Assembly: GCF_028583425.1 (NCBI RefSeq)
Contig: NC_072794.1
Coordinates: 31,121,232-31,185,231 of the forward strand
Source: Eublepharis macularius
Lineage: Eukaryota > Chordata > Lepidosauria > Squamata > Eublepharidae
Length of the DNA: 64,000 nt
Direction: 5' to 3'
The stretch's first letter is position 1. Each line of letters starts with the position of its first letter. This document shows positions 38,380-48,758 of this stretch, one piece after another. Both the position numbers and the translations under genes were made by a program. The notes beneath the pieces were generated by a model. That model worked only from the letters and a program-made list of their open reading frames with translations, made no database searches and was not told where the DNA came from.

Positions 38380-39200
38380 TTTGGGATCCAGGGCGGGAAC
38401 CTCTATAGGAATTGCAGTCTGATTTACAAAGCAACCACTCGGCCGAGATGACTCAAGCCAAGTTACTCATTTTCCATCCCGTTCTGTCTCCCCCACTCCA
38501 CGAGGAAGGGATCTGGAGGGAGAATCGGGCCGGAAGTTAAGAGAAAAAGGAGGGGGAGAAAAGGACGAGGAGAAGGGGGGGAAGAAAGGACCATGGAGAA
38601 AGAGGCAGGAAGCCCTCAGAGCGGGGAAAGAGCGGGTGCGCGCTTTAAAACCGTCCCCATCCTTCTCTCAGGCCACTGACTCCTTCCACCCGGCCGTCTC
38701 AGTCGGGGAAGCGGCCACCGCAGTTCTGCTCCCTTCCACCCCGAAGTCCACCTCAGGGGAAGGAAAAACCGAAAAGGCGGCTCTTTCCCTCCTGCTCCCA
38801 CCACCTCCTCGCGGTTCTCGTGCCCAGCCAAGACCCGCCACCCTCGCCTCAAGCCCTCCGCTTCAGCAGTCGGCTGTATCCCGTCCCCGTCCCTCTCTCC
38901 CCCCGCCCTTGGCCGAGGAAAAAGCCCACTCGCCCCGCTTGAAGAGCGCACTCACCGAGGCCGAGGGCCGGAACAACCGCCCGAGCCGCTTCCACACACA
39001 GCGGGCCAAGATGGCGGGCGGGCAGCCAAGCCGGCGGCGCCTCGCGACGTCTGACCTCACCACGCCGCGTAGGAACGGCGGCGGGGGTCATGTGATAGGG
39101 AACGGCCGCCTGCTTTCTAGCCAAGCGGCTGCTGGCGCGCGCGCTCTAAAATGGGAGAAGCGGAAGAAGAAGAAGCGGTGGTTGGCGCCCCTACAGGGGA
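38380..39200 (-). promoter_or_regulatory. PRRC2C: CpG-island promoter of PRRC2C
   Basis: A sharp local rise in GC and CpG density within AT-rich surroundings covers about 38.35-39.2 kb. On the minus strand the exon-1 region contains CCGCCATCTTGGC (39018-39006), a match to the YY1 site typical of housekeeping promoters just downstream of the transcription start. No TATA box is evident. Promoter identity rests on the CpG island, the YY1-like motif and the strong exon-1 donor; the start site is not mapped. Confidence 0.8.
38956..39110 (-). other. PRRC2C: PRRC2C exon 1 (5'UTR), 5' end approximate
   Basis: A strong donor, CTCG|gtgagtgcgc, lies with its exon boundary at 38956. The exon upstream is GC-rich and carries the YY1-like motif. 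It contains no start codon in frame with exon 2, as expected for a non-coding first exon. The 5' end is a guess. Confidence 0.7.
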
Positions 39201-39214
39201 TTGGGGGAACTGCA

Positions 39215-39530
39215 GGGCCGGTTCCAGTTTAGAGATGGAATAAGTCTTTTATGTGCTTTTTTGATTGTTTTAATATTCGCCTTTAAGGCGAACAAAATTT
39301 ATTATCGCATAAGTCTTTCCAGAGTCATCAGATGCATGCAGCTGAACGTCCATCGGTTTCAGCATCTGTATTGGATTGCTGCTGGTTTGCAAATTTGCAT
39401 TTATATGCCCTATTATATTGTTTATAGAAATGTCTTTGAAATTGACTGTACTGACTCACACACTGCAATCAGCCTTGAGACTCAGCGAGAAAGGTGGACT
39501 ATAAATAACAAATAAATAGTAAGACCGATG
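39215..39530 (+). mobile_element. L2-type LINE 3' end near the promoter
   Basis: It ends in CAATCAGCCTTGAGACTCAG and CGAGAAAGGTGGACTATAAATAACAAATAAATAG, the L2 terminus seen at 2.5 kb. There is no coding part. Confidence 0.7.
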
Positions 39531-41772
39531 ACTTTATCTTAAAAGGTGCATCTGACTCAAGAAAGCTTATTGTGGAATAATTTTTTTTACTCTTTTAAGA
39601 AGTCACAAAACGGGGGGGGGGGTTGAAATATGGCTATCCCTCTGGAATTATTTTTTTTAATATGATGTATTATAATGCGACTTTTTAAAAAGAATAGTGA
39701 GCAAAAGCAGATACAGGAGGGGAAAGAATTGCTGAGTTTACCAGCCTTCTTTCAGGTCAGGAGAAAAGCAAAATAAACAAACAAAGGTTAAAAAATAAAG
39801 ACGGCAGTGGCAGGGAGAGAGAATGATGTGGTTATGAGCAGTTGAGGAAGAGTTCTGCTTAACTCTAAAGCCTGCATACTTCTCTGTATTTGCTCAGTCT
39901 TCATAAAAGCATCGTAACAGGCTTAGCCTCTGATCACTGTAGCTCAGTCAAGAAGTGCCTTTTTGAAAACAGATGGTTTGTGACTGCTTCTCCAGCCCAG
40001 CTGAATAGAGGAGAAAAGTGTTTGTGTGTGAAAAGAAAGCACACTTTAGATTCTGTTAAAGACAAGGTTCAGAGAGCCACTGCTGTGAGCTAGCTAAAGC
40101 ATCTGGCGAGTCTTTCTCTGAGGATCTGATGTGGGGTAGTAGTTTTGCTTCTTCTCCATAGAGGTGCCTCTTTGTGCTTCAACTGTGTATTTGTTAACAA
40201 TGCAAATATGACTAAAATGCTATTGCATCAATGGATTTACACAGCTCCAAAATGGGGCAACCTCCCCCAGGCCATTTCCATTCAGGTAAAGGGGAAGCGA
40301 GACAGGAGCCCCAGCCCCTCTTCCCACCTACACCACTATCCCAAGCCAAACTTGGCCCTTGAAAACTTTTCAGATGCCATTCCTCACAGCTGCAGAGACA
40401 ATGATTCAGGTCCAGCGAACCTAGACCCAGCTCATTACAAATCATATTGTGTACCTTGGCCTGGAAGACAAGTAGGGTGTGCATAACAGTCTCTACCCAT
40501 GAAAGGGAAAGGCTGATAGCAATTTTAGACTTAGCAGTCTTGTGGAAGGTGCCTTTAGATGGTAAGTAAATACCCTGCGTTGGTTTTTCTTTTGTCCATC
40601 CTGACTCTGTTGCCATCAATTTCATTGGGTGTCCCAATGATTAAGGGAAATGGAGAAATAAGTTATCTCCATCTGTTTTCACTTCACGCATACATGCATA
40701 TTTATTTGTTCTATAAGTTGTATAATAATTTAATTATAAATGTATACACCTCCCAGAATTACAACCAATCTCCATACTAGAGAGATCAGTTCCCTGGAGG
40801 AAATGGCAGCTTTGGAGTTGGCAACTCCAGTAGGGAGACGGGCTCCTTTTTTAAAAAACCATGTCTGGTGGCAATGTATAAAAGCCCAGTATCTGGGGAT
40901 ACTATACAAACTTTATTCAAAATATAATGAATACCGCACTCTCCTCTAAGCTAAAACCATGTTACTTGCAGGTATCAACATAAAATAAATACCATCAATA
41001 AGGAAACAGATAATTAAAAGGAACGGAGAAAGTTTTATGAAAAGTAGATTCTATTCTTTCAGTATTCTGAGCTAAATGATGGTTCAAGGAAAGATGACAC
41101 TAAGTTAATTCTTGTATATATGCTGCTTATGTATAATTTAGTTTATGCCTTTAATCTTGCTGTGTTCCTTCTCTGTGGGCAGGCTGCTGCTGCTCAGCTG
41201 AGCTGTGGTCTTAGACTCAGGATTGGAACGGAAGCGGGCAGCAAGGCCAGCTTTGGATAAATCATGATATTCCTGCACAGCTTGCGGGCCCATATGGACC
41301 ACCTCTCCACTAGAATCAAGGTGTATTTATCCTTTCAGTTAACCACTCATCAAGCACGGAAGAATATTGCTTCACCAACTTTACTGCATTAGCCGTATGT
41401 CATACTGTAAAACAGTTCAAAGATTTTTTTAAAGCTCACACCAGCCATCATTATAAAGATAAAACAGCAAAGGATGCGACCACCGGTTTTAAAAACAGCA
41501 ATACAAAATTCTAGGCAATACAAAATATCCATCAGATATGTTTTGATCCTCCACTCCATCAACTCTTCTGATAATCTTTCTGCAGCAGTTAAAGCAGTTA
41601 AAGCAAATACAGTCACTTTAATGTCCTTATCTCCTATTTCTTATGTAATGTTTTCTATGCCACCTCTGCCCAGAAACTGCTTGAGGCAACCTATCAGAAA
41701 GGGATTTGTGAAAAGTATGGTCAGAAAGATTCTGGCACTACAAGTGCTATCCAAAAATTGGGATACCCGGGT
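39531..41772. other. Intergenic region upstream of PRRC2C
   Basis: No gene is supported. A fragment of the GTTGCCAA-type MITE lies at about 40748-40850 (CCAGAATTACAACCAATCTC..GAGTTGGCAACTCC). A G-run occurs at 39612-39622. Confidence 0.5.
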
Positions 41773-42411
41773 AGGGATGCCAGACCCCCGCTGGGGGCAG
41801 GGGATCCCCCGCCCAGCCCCTACTTACCTGGCCAACGGGGGGAGCGTGCCTTCCGTGCACACTCCCCTGCAGTGCTGCGTGCTCCCATGTGCTGCTGCTG
41901 CCCAGATCGGGCCTGTTTTGGGCCTGATTAAGGCCACTGCAGAGCGCGGGAGTGCTCCTGCCCTCCGCAAGGGCCCCCCAAATGCCCATGTTGGCCCAGA
42001 TCGGGCTCGTTTCGGGCCCGTTTTGGTGTGGATTGGGCTCATTTTGAGCATCTGAGGAGCATGGGAGCACTCCTGCACTCCGCAGCGGCCTGAAACGGGC
42101 CCATTTTTGCCTGGATTGGGCCCATTTCAGGCCACTGTGGAGTGCAGGAGTGCTCCCGCGCTCCGCAGTGGCTCAAAACGGGCCTGATCCATGCCAAAAT
42201 TGGCCTGAAATGAGCCCGGTCTGGGCCAAAACGGGTGTGTTTTGGGCCCCTGTGGAGTGTGGGCGCATGCCCACAGGCTGCGTGATGACGTCACTTTCTG
42301 AAAGTGACGTCATCACACTTGCAGGGGTGGTGCGCACCCTCCCACACCAAAACAGGTAAGTACCAGGCCCCAATCTCACCCCCTGGGAGGTTGAGGGGGC
42401 CTGGCAACCCT
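41773..42411. mobile_element. TIR element AGGGATGCC..GGCAACCCT with a 10-bp near-perfect TSD
   Basis: The terminal sequences are AGGGATGCCAGACCCCC and the inverse of GGGGGCCTGGCAACCCT. The flanks ATACCCGGGT (41763-41772) and ATACCCAGGT (42412-42421) match in 9 of 10 positions. The interior is GC-rich, with repeated CGGGCCCGTTTTGG.. and GCACTCCGCAGCGGCC blocks that account for the overlapping frames. It holds a 17-bp-arm palindrome with two CRE sites near the right end. A non-autonomous DNA transposon; superfamily undetermined. Confidence 0.7.
42282..42316. promoter_or_regulatory. Palindrome with two full CRE sites
   Basis: Perfect 17-bp arms (GTGATGACGTCACTTTC and its inverse) are separated by one base. 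TGACGTCA occurs at 42286-42293 and 42305-42312. It is inside the TIR element, so it may be a transposase site that mimics a CREB/ATF site. Confidence 0.6.
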
Positions 42412-43574
42412 ATACCCAGGTGATGTGGCAGATCTATGACTCCCATGGCCTATGACTCTCAGCAACTAGGAGACTATTATTTGGCTTCCTTTCCTGTAAG
42501 AAGCACTACTATTGTTCTTTCATCTCATAAAAAAAAGCAACCAGAGTATAATGGAAGCTATTTGCTAGGGAAGATCTCAGCTTGAAATCTGTCCCAAACT
42601 GTACAGATCCAAAATACAAACAAACAAGAAAGAATAAAAGGTTCTTTCTGGCAGATGGATGGTTCCTTATTTTATAAAAAATATTTTGCATTTTGTTTAG
42701 GACACCCTATCTCAAGAATTCAGGGAGGGTAACAACTAAAAATCTATGTATTCACTGTTTTAAAAAATAAAAATATTGCATATAGGCAATTCATACTCTG
42801 TGCCATAAAAGCTGTATTCTGTGAGTAGCATAAAATTATGAAAAATTGACTAACTTTGCTTTATTGTTCACAATTCTCGTGAACCACGACAAAGGGACTT
42901 TGCAAAATACCGAAGGTCTGCCTCGAACTGTGGGCAGCCTCATTCAACCACCCATCCCGCTTCAGAGATTTCAGCTCACAGCAAGACTTTGCCCCTAGAA
43001 AGAAACTCACAACAAAAGCTGATTTTTTTAAGAAGCTGGATTTTGTATCTGCGCTATCCTGCACTTTTTCTTTTGCCCTTCCTCCAAATGGTAACATATC
43101 CTTCTCCATACACAATTTGTTTATTTCCATAACTGATGAAGCAAATTAAGGTCCTGCCTGAAGCGCCGAACTGCTTGATGGAGAGGTTTGAGCCTGGCCT
43201 AAGTGCATGATACATTAGGAGTTCAGTGTACAGCACTCCCTGCCAGCATTTTTTAAAATTTACCAGGTGTTCAGGGACCTGGATTTGGATTGGAACTGCA
43301 GCACGAAGGGCTTTGAAGCCTTTCACCCTGCATTTTCCCCCCAATCCACAATGGACCTAATTAGGATGCTGTTTGCCCTGTTGTGAAAATGGACATGCAC
43401 TGAAGGACCTACACACGTGCATTTTCTCAGCTGGGTAAATGCATTATCTAGAGGCCTATTTTGATCAGGAAAATGGCATGGGAGGAGGCTTCAAAGCACC
43501 CTCCCCTCACACTATGGTCTCAATTCAAATTGGGTCTCCATGCATCAGGTTTAGACATCAGGTTTAGACATCAG

Positions 43575-44290
43575 GTTTAGACATGGGCACGAACAGAAAA
43601 AAACCGAACATGGTGTTCATTGTTCATTGCCATCCACGAACAATGAACATTGACAAACATGATCCTGTTCACGAACATGTTCGTTGTTCGTTGTTCATGG
43701 GGTCCAGCAGGCTCTCCTCCAGCCATCAAGATCCCTACCACAGCACTCCCAGAAACCCTACCTGAGCAGGCAGCAGGAAATGTACCAATAATAAATAATA
43801 GCTTGGCCCCAGAGCCTGGCAGCAGCCCTGGAACCTGAAGGGGTAGATCCCTATCCCACCGCACACACAGGAAATTTGAGCTCCAATGCCCTCACCCTGT
43901 CTCTCTAACAGCAGCTGTCTCTCCCTGAAAGCCAGACCTGGGAGCCCCCCTCCCCCCTGGTCTTTTCCTCTTGTAACAAATTTGGAGCTCCAGTCCACAC
44001 TTGGAAGACCTGCCTATCAAGCTAAACTGGGTTTAGATTGGGGTTTCCAGGGCAACAGCAGGAGTTCAGACAGAGTTCAGACAATCCCTGCCTAAGTTGC
44101 CAAGGGAATTGATTGCAGGTGCCAGACTGTCTGGCTTGATGAGCAGCAACAAACAGCAACAAACAGGGCTTGCAACGACCACCTGTTCGTTTAGACTGGG
44201 GCCTCATGAACAGCTTGTTCGCAAATAGCAAATTGGGCTGTTCGTGGGGGTTTTTTAGTTCTTATTGCTGTTCGTACCCATCTCTAATCA
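43575..44290. mobile_element. MITE with ATGGGCACGAAC / GTTCGTACCCAT termini
   Basis: The left end reads ACATGGGCACGAACAGAAAA and the right end GCTGTTCGTACCCATCTC, imperfect inverses. Sub-terminal ends are rich in GTTCG/CGAAC repeats (ACGAACATGTTCGTTGTTCG at about 43672). No transposase frame. Three direct copies of ATCAGGTTTAGAC (43545-43583) abut the left end. Probably hAT-like, but a clear TSD was not found. Confidence 0.6.
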
Positions 44291-44299
44291 GGTTGAGTT

Positions 44300-45345
44300 C
44301 TTTGTTTAGTTAAGCCCTCACTTTGGAGTTTCCAAATACCTTCCTATCCACACTTTGGATGATGCTGTTTGGCCACTCAGTAAAGCGGAGGCCACCTAAA
44401 GAGAGCAAGAAATATCACCTGCAGGAATTAACCAGTTATTTTTTTGCTAGGAAAGACAGAGTATGATTGTTTTGTATAGCAATTTAAAAAAAGATTTGGG
44501 CACATTTTGAAAATTGTTCCGGTAGATGTAAGCTGTTGATTCTGGCAAGAACATCAGAATATTCCAAGCTCTTTGATTATCCTCTGCACCCTGGAATAAA
44601 AGAAAATACAAATCTTTTCAATACCCATATGCAAGTGAGCAGTAGTTACCTCTTAAAGATGCATGCCATGGAATTACTGTGTTCCAATATCAACATAATT
44701 GCTGGAATAAGAATACCAGCTTCTGAAGTCTGCAAGTTTATATAGAGTCCAGAGGGCTGGTAGCTGAGGATTTTAGACCATGCTGCCTTTCTAATTTTTC
44801 AGAACTTTTATCTCGGGGTGAAACAAATCCAGCTTGTTTGTACTCAAATACAGGACTTGAGAGTTTGGATCTTCGTGAGGACTTTCAATCTTTTGGTCCA
44901 TTGTGAATTATTCATTTGGGCACCTTAGAGAAATGGAGACAAGCTAGAGACAGCCACAAGTGTTACCTGCAGGAACTGATTTTCACTGGTCCTGTTACAG
45001 TTGAGAAGGAATCTGGATGTCTGGAAAAAGTTCATGATGTGATAGATAGATATGATAGACATGCATTGTTAATTCTGGGAAAAGGTTCAGAAAATATTCT
45101 TCAGGATTCTTCAATATCGCCTTCACCCTGAGATCGAAGAAAATATTCATATTTTTATTATGAGAGGGCTAGTTTAAAAGTCTAGTATCTAGTATCATCT
45201 TTAAATTGTATTTACACGATTGCTACCAAGGTGTTTTTTTATTTACATATACATATACATATACATATATATTTAAAGTTGTACAGCTTGCAGGGAAAGT
45301 TGAGACAGCTTGCATGGAAGCAGACTATAAGTAAAATAAATAATA
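44300..45345 (+). repeat. Two diverged tandem copies of a unit of about 530 bp
   Basis: AGAAATATCACCTGCAGGAATTAA (about 44406) corresponds to AAGTGTTACCTGCAGGAACTGA (about 44960). The ATCCTCTGCACCCTGGAATAAAAGAAAATACA block (about 44579) corresponds to ATCGCCTTCACCCTGAGATCGAAGAAAATATTCA (about 45116). The second copy ends in a GCAGACTATAAGTAAAATAAAT-type LINE tail. The repeat family was not recognised; it may be two LINE-related insertions. Confidence 0.5.
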
Positions 45346-46480
45346 GCTTGATGTACAACTTTTAAAAAATATGCAAGCCCCCAGTCCTGTTCTGTTCCTC
45401 ATATCAGCATCCCTGCTAGAAGATGCAGGTCAGTTTCCCAAAATCTCTGCTTTATGCTCCTGGCTGGTTTTTCTAATGCCACATATCAGAAGGCAAAGAA
45501 GGTACGAACAAGAATGTTGTAGTCTGCTCCGTAGAATGTCTATTGACACCGCATAGGAAAAGAGACTGCAATTCTTAAAAAATACAAGAGCCTCTCAACT
45601 GGCAAAGTCACGTTCCTAGAACATAACTTTCCCTATCTGGTCTCTAGATATCAGCTCATTTATTTTTTTCAAAACTACGAACTGTTTTATGAATGATTAA
45701 ATGGGGACTACGGAACCTAGCATTCTGAAAGATGTAACTGTCCCCTTTGGAACACTGCATTTCATTGAGTGTTCTTCTATACATGATATAGTGCCCTTAC
45801 ATTGTAACAAAGGCACATGTGTAAACCATTTTGTCTCAGCAAGAAAGGTGGGCTATAAATAAAGTAATTAAATGCATAAAATACCTTATCTTCCTCTACT
45901 AAGAAGATGCATTTTCTTCCCTCGCTTCTGAAAGAATGGTGTCCTGCAGTTGGTGGCTAGTCTAGTATCAAACTTGGACCACAATGGCACAGATGGCGAT
46001 TATGATTTTTTTATCTCAAGGGATTCCAAATTAAATGCCATGGTGTCAAAGGAATTGTCATCTGGAGAAGCCTTTGTCGCCCCATCCAAATTCTAGGATC
46101 TGGGTGGCTCAGGTTCAAATACCCCACTCTACCATAGAAGTTTGCTAGGTGACCATGGGCCAGTCACAAACTCTCAGCCTAACCTACTTCACAGGATTAT
46201 TATGAAGAGAAAAGCGCAATGGTGAAACCTGGAGCAGACTGGGAAGAGTTCCAGAATTCTTAATGGGTAACAAAATGGTGAATGAGATTCCATGAAAGTG
46301 TAAAGAGTTATATACAAAGGGGGGGGGGCTATTAACTGTATATATATGGTTGGGAGCTCAGTGCCTGGAATGGGAAATTCACATTGGAGATGTGAAGGGC
46401 TGGAAAGGGGGTCAAGAAAAATGGAAGAGGGAGTCTGAGGACTTAAAAAACTTTTCTGTTGGAAAAATAGGGGAACTTGT
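45346..46480. other. Intergenic sequence with repeat scraps
   Basis: No gene is supported. An L2-like 3' end lies at 45800-45875 (GAAAGGTGGGCTATAAATAA). A MIR-like tRNA-SINE scrap lies at 46100-46215 (GGTGACCATGGGCCAGTCAC). A G-run occurs at 46319-46328. Confidence 0.5.
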
Positions 46481-47135
46481 AGGGGAGAGCACTGAAAACA
46501 ATTCCTATTAAATATTTTCTCTTTTGAATCAAGCGAAATGCTTTTTAAAAGCTCTACGGTGCAAGCTCATGTGGAATACTATGTACAATCTGGTCACTGT
46601 ACCTCAAAAGAGATATTGCACAGCTGGAAAGAGTGCAGAAGAAGGCAACCAAGATGATTAAGTGGTTTGATCATCTGTTGTATGAGGAAAGGCTGGGACT
46701 TCTCTGTTTTTAAAAAAGATGACTAAAGGAGAACATGACAGGAGTTCATAAAATGATGTATGGGGTGGAGAAAATGGATACAGAGAACTTTTCTCCCTCT
46801 AGAATTTAGAAGCACCCAATGAAGTTCATGGGAATAGATTAAGGACCACCCCCACTCCCAAAATGTACTTCTTTATTCAGTGAGTAATTAAATTGTGGAG
46901 TTTTCTGCCAATTGACGTCATGTTGGCCACAAACATAGATAGCTTTAAAGAGAAAATAGATGCATGCATGAATGGTCCATGAACAGCAAGGTGACTAAAG
47001 GGAATTCCCATGTGCAGAGGCAGAAACAGTGACATTAGTGCTAGAAAGAGGTCTTGGGCTCTGCCCTCGTGTTGGCCCTCTAGGGAAACTGTTTTAGCTG
47101 TTGTGTGAAACAGGATGTTGAACTAAATGGGCTGT
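46480..47135 (+). mobile_element. Old CR1/L3-like LINE 3' part
   Basis: The sequence CTGGAAAGAGTGCAGAAGAAGGCAACC, then CTGTTGTATGAGGAAAGGCTGGGACTT and GAGTTCATAAAATGATG, corresponds to the conserved VQRR / YEERL / LRGD-like region of CR1 clade RT, heavily mutated. The 3' part ends TTGAACTAAATGGGCTGTTGG, the CR1 terminus. Confidence 0.75.
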
Positions 47136-47178
47136 TGGCCTGTAAGCCTTGAACCGGGAATACAGGGTGTAAATCTCA

Positions 47179-47597
47179 GAGCCTTGCTACAAGTGACATT
47201 TTACACGTGAAGGATAAAGGATCATTTTCGCAAGTCTTTCTGGGAACTGAAGTTCCTCTCCCCCACCGCTTTTCCTTTTGTTCCTTCCCCTCGCTGCGAG
47301 AGAAAGCCTGCGGCAACAGCAACTTTTCAAATCATTTCTCCAGTCACAAGCCTCCTCTCAATGATCTTTTGGGCAGGCAGCTGCAACTTTCTCAGCTTTC
47401 GCCAGAGCATTCCTTCCCCCCCCCAGCAAGACGATTTGCAAAAGCTGATGTTACCCTAGGCTCTCTCTGTCTCTTCAGGCAGCGAGGGGAAGGAACAGAA
47501 GGAAAAGTGGTGGGGGAGAGGAACTTCAGTTCCCAGAAAGACTTGCGAAAATGATCCTTTATCCTTCACGAGTAAAATGTCACTTGTAGCAAGGCTC
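47179..47597. mobile_element. MITE with about 118-bp TIRs, 3-bp TSD TCA
   Basis: GAGCCTTGCTACAAGTGACA opens the left arm; the right arm is its inverse, with about three mismatches over 118 bp (including ACACG/ACTCG, CGC/CAC, TTTTG/TTCTG). TCA flanks both sides. The arms explain the same peptide appearing in frames on both strands (47207-47554 and 47456-47740). No transposase frame. It lies 213 bp downstream of the last RNASEL exon found. Confidence 0.88.
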
Positions 47598-47809
47598 TCA
47601 GCTTGGCCACTGGATAGCCGTTCCTGAGAGTTTATTTCTCCCCAAATTGATGGAAATGAGCAAACGGTAGCCTGTCTTGTAATGTACACAATATGCTTGT
47701 GATTTGCTAGTACAGGGGCGTGAGGGCACAGACAAGGCACGGAAATGTAGCTTGAATCTTGCCCAAGCCTGGGCTAGCTACAACTCTAGAGATATCTGCT
47801 CTCACTTAC

Positions 47810-47943
47810 TCATCGTTCTTCTCGTGCAGGTGTTCCCCAATATTCCTGATTAGCCTCAGCAAATCTGTCAAACTGTTCTTATAAGATGCCTTCCTTCGAG
47901 AGGAATTGGGATAGACCATACAATCCAGAACCATTTCGTCTAC
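47810..47943 (-). CDS. RNASEL: RNASEL exon encoding the RNase catalytic centre
   Basis: This 134-nt exon encodes VDEMVLDCMVYPNSSRRKAS followed by NSLTDLLRLIRNIGEHLHEK. By alignment with human RNase L, Asp of TDLL, Arg of LIRN and His of GEH are the RNase catalytic residues (human D661, R667, H672), and all are kept. The acceptor (ttttcag) is at 47945-47944 and the donor gtaagt at 47809-47804. Phase: it starts at phase 0 and ends with GA|. If the donor were not used, the next in-frame codons are GAG TAA, giving an immediate stop. A downstream exon for the final 60-80 residues was not found. Confidence 0.92.
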
Positions 47944-48739
47944 CTGAAAAAAGATTCATTGTCACTGTCGTTCTTTGAGATTCATAAAAACCCACACTTC
48001 ACAAGAGAATTCTCACTTGCAGCTAACAGATTCCACTCAAGCATTTAAAATCTGGCAACACAGCAAATCTATTTCATTTACACAGGAATTCAAGTTTGCT
48101 TAGTTCAACACTCTGGGTGGTCTGATGTAGTCCGCCCAGGTTGTGGGAGTTCAAGACTCAAATCTCAAATGGGCCCTGAAGCAATCCAGGTTACTTTTTT
48201 TCTACCTGACCTACCTCACAGGGTTGTTGTGAAAAACCATAGACATCACCCTGAACTTCTTGGAGGAAGAATGGGATTAAAATGCACTACATAAACATTC
48301 AGTGTCCAGGAAACTCTCAAGAAGGGCCATCAAGACGACGGCCATCCTCTGATTTTTCATTAACATCCAGTATTCACAGTTGTACTGCCTCTAAACATAA
48401 AAGTTCCATATATCTAACAGAGCTTAATTTGTCCTCCATGTTTTTCTAATGGGATATCACAAAAAAGTTTGTTTAATAGTGCAATAGAAACCCCTTCATT
48501 TAATCTAAGGTATTTAAAACTTTGTGGAACTCAAAAGTGGCTTCACCGTAAAATTTCTTGTTAAAAACTTAAAAATACAGAAAACAGCCTTATCCAGCAT
48601 ACATGACTAGCCCTTCAGAGCCCATGAAAAGAGCACCTGAGCAACTCAGCTTTGCAAGGTTTCCCAAATGTCTGAAGAGTTAAGAGTTGTTCTTGCCTCT
48701 TTGGAAGGCTATTTCAGAGCCATAGGAGGCAGGAAAACT

Positions 48740-48758
48740 AAAAAACCTTGGAATTATG
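48740..48758 (+). repeat. Target-site duplication, left copy, of the ORF1-only L1
   Basis: AAAAAACCTTGGAATTATG is repeated at 50337-50355. The A-run makes its left edge ambiguous by a few bases. Confidence 0.93.

Larger units (their letters stand above)
7053..38955 (-). other. PRRC2C: PRRC2C intron 1 (about 31.9 kb), dense in mobile elements
   Basis: The interval lies between the start-codon exon and a strong donor in the CpG island. I found no host coding exon in it. It holds two DIRS retrotransposons, L1, CR1 and L2 LINEs, a Penelope pair, several hAT elements, minisatellites and a foldback element, each listed separately. That the two ends belong to one intron is inferred; transcript data would settle it. 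Confidence 0.7.

Noticed and set aside
38636-39232. Long frames on both strands in 38.6-39.2 kb
   Set aside because: They come from the low stop-codon density of the CpG island. No domain is visible and the strand and frame are arbitrary.
39150-39236. Plus-strand frame starting MGEAEEEEAVVGAPTGDWGN in the CpG island, a possible divergent gene
   Set aside because: Only 29 codons before a stop, no clear splice donor within it, and no homology recognised; the following sequence is an L2 end. Probably chance in a GC-rich promoter.
41474-42379. Several frames of 68-193 codons on both strands
   Set aside because: They overlap the GC-rich interior of a TIR element and each other; no conserved domain.
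44990-45035. Minus-strand HELFPDIQIPSQL before a stop, considered as the missing RNASEL terminal exon
   Set aside because: Only FPD matches; upstream residues and acceptor context do not fit, and the site lies in a repeated unit.
47207-47740. Same peptide encoded on both strands (KGSFSQVFLGTEVPLPH)
   Set aside because: Explained by the 118-bp inverted arms of a MITE, not by a duplicated gene.
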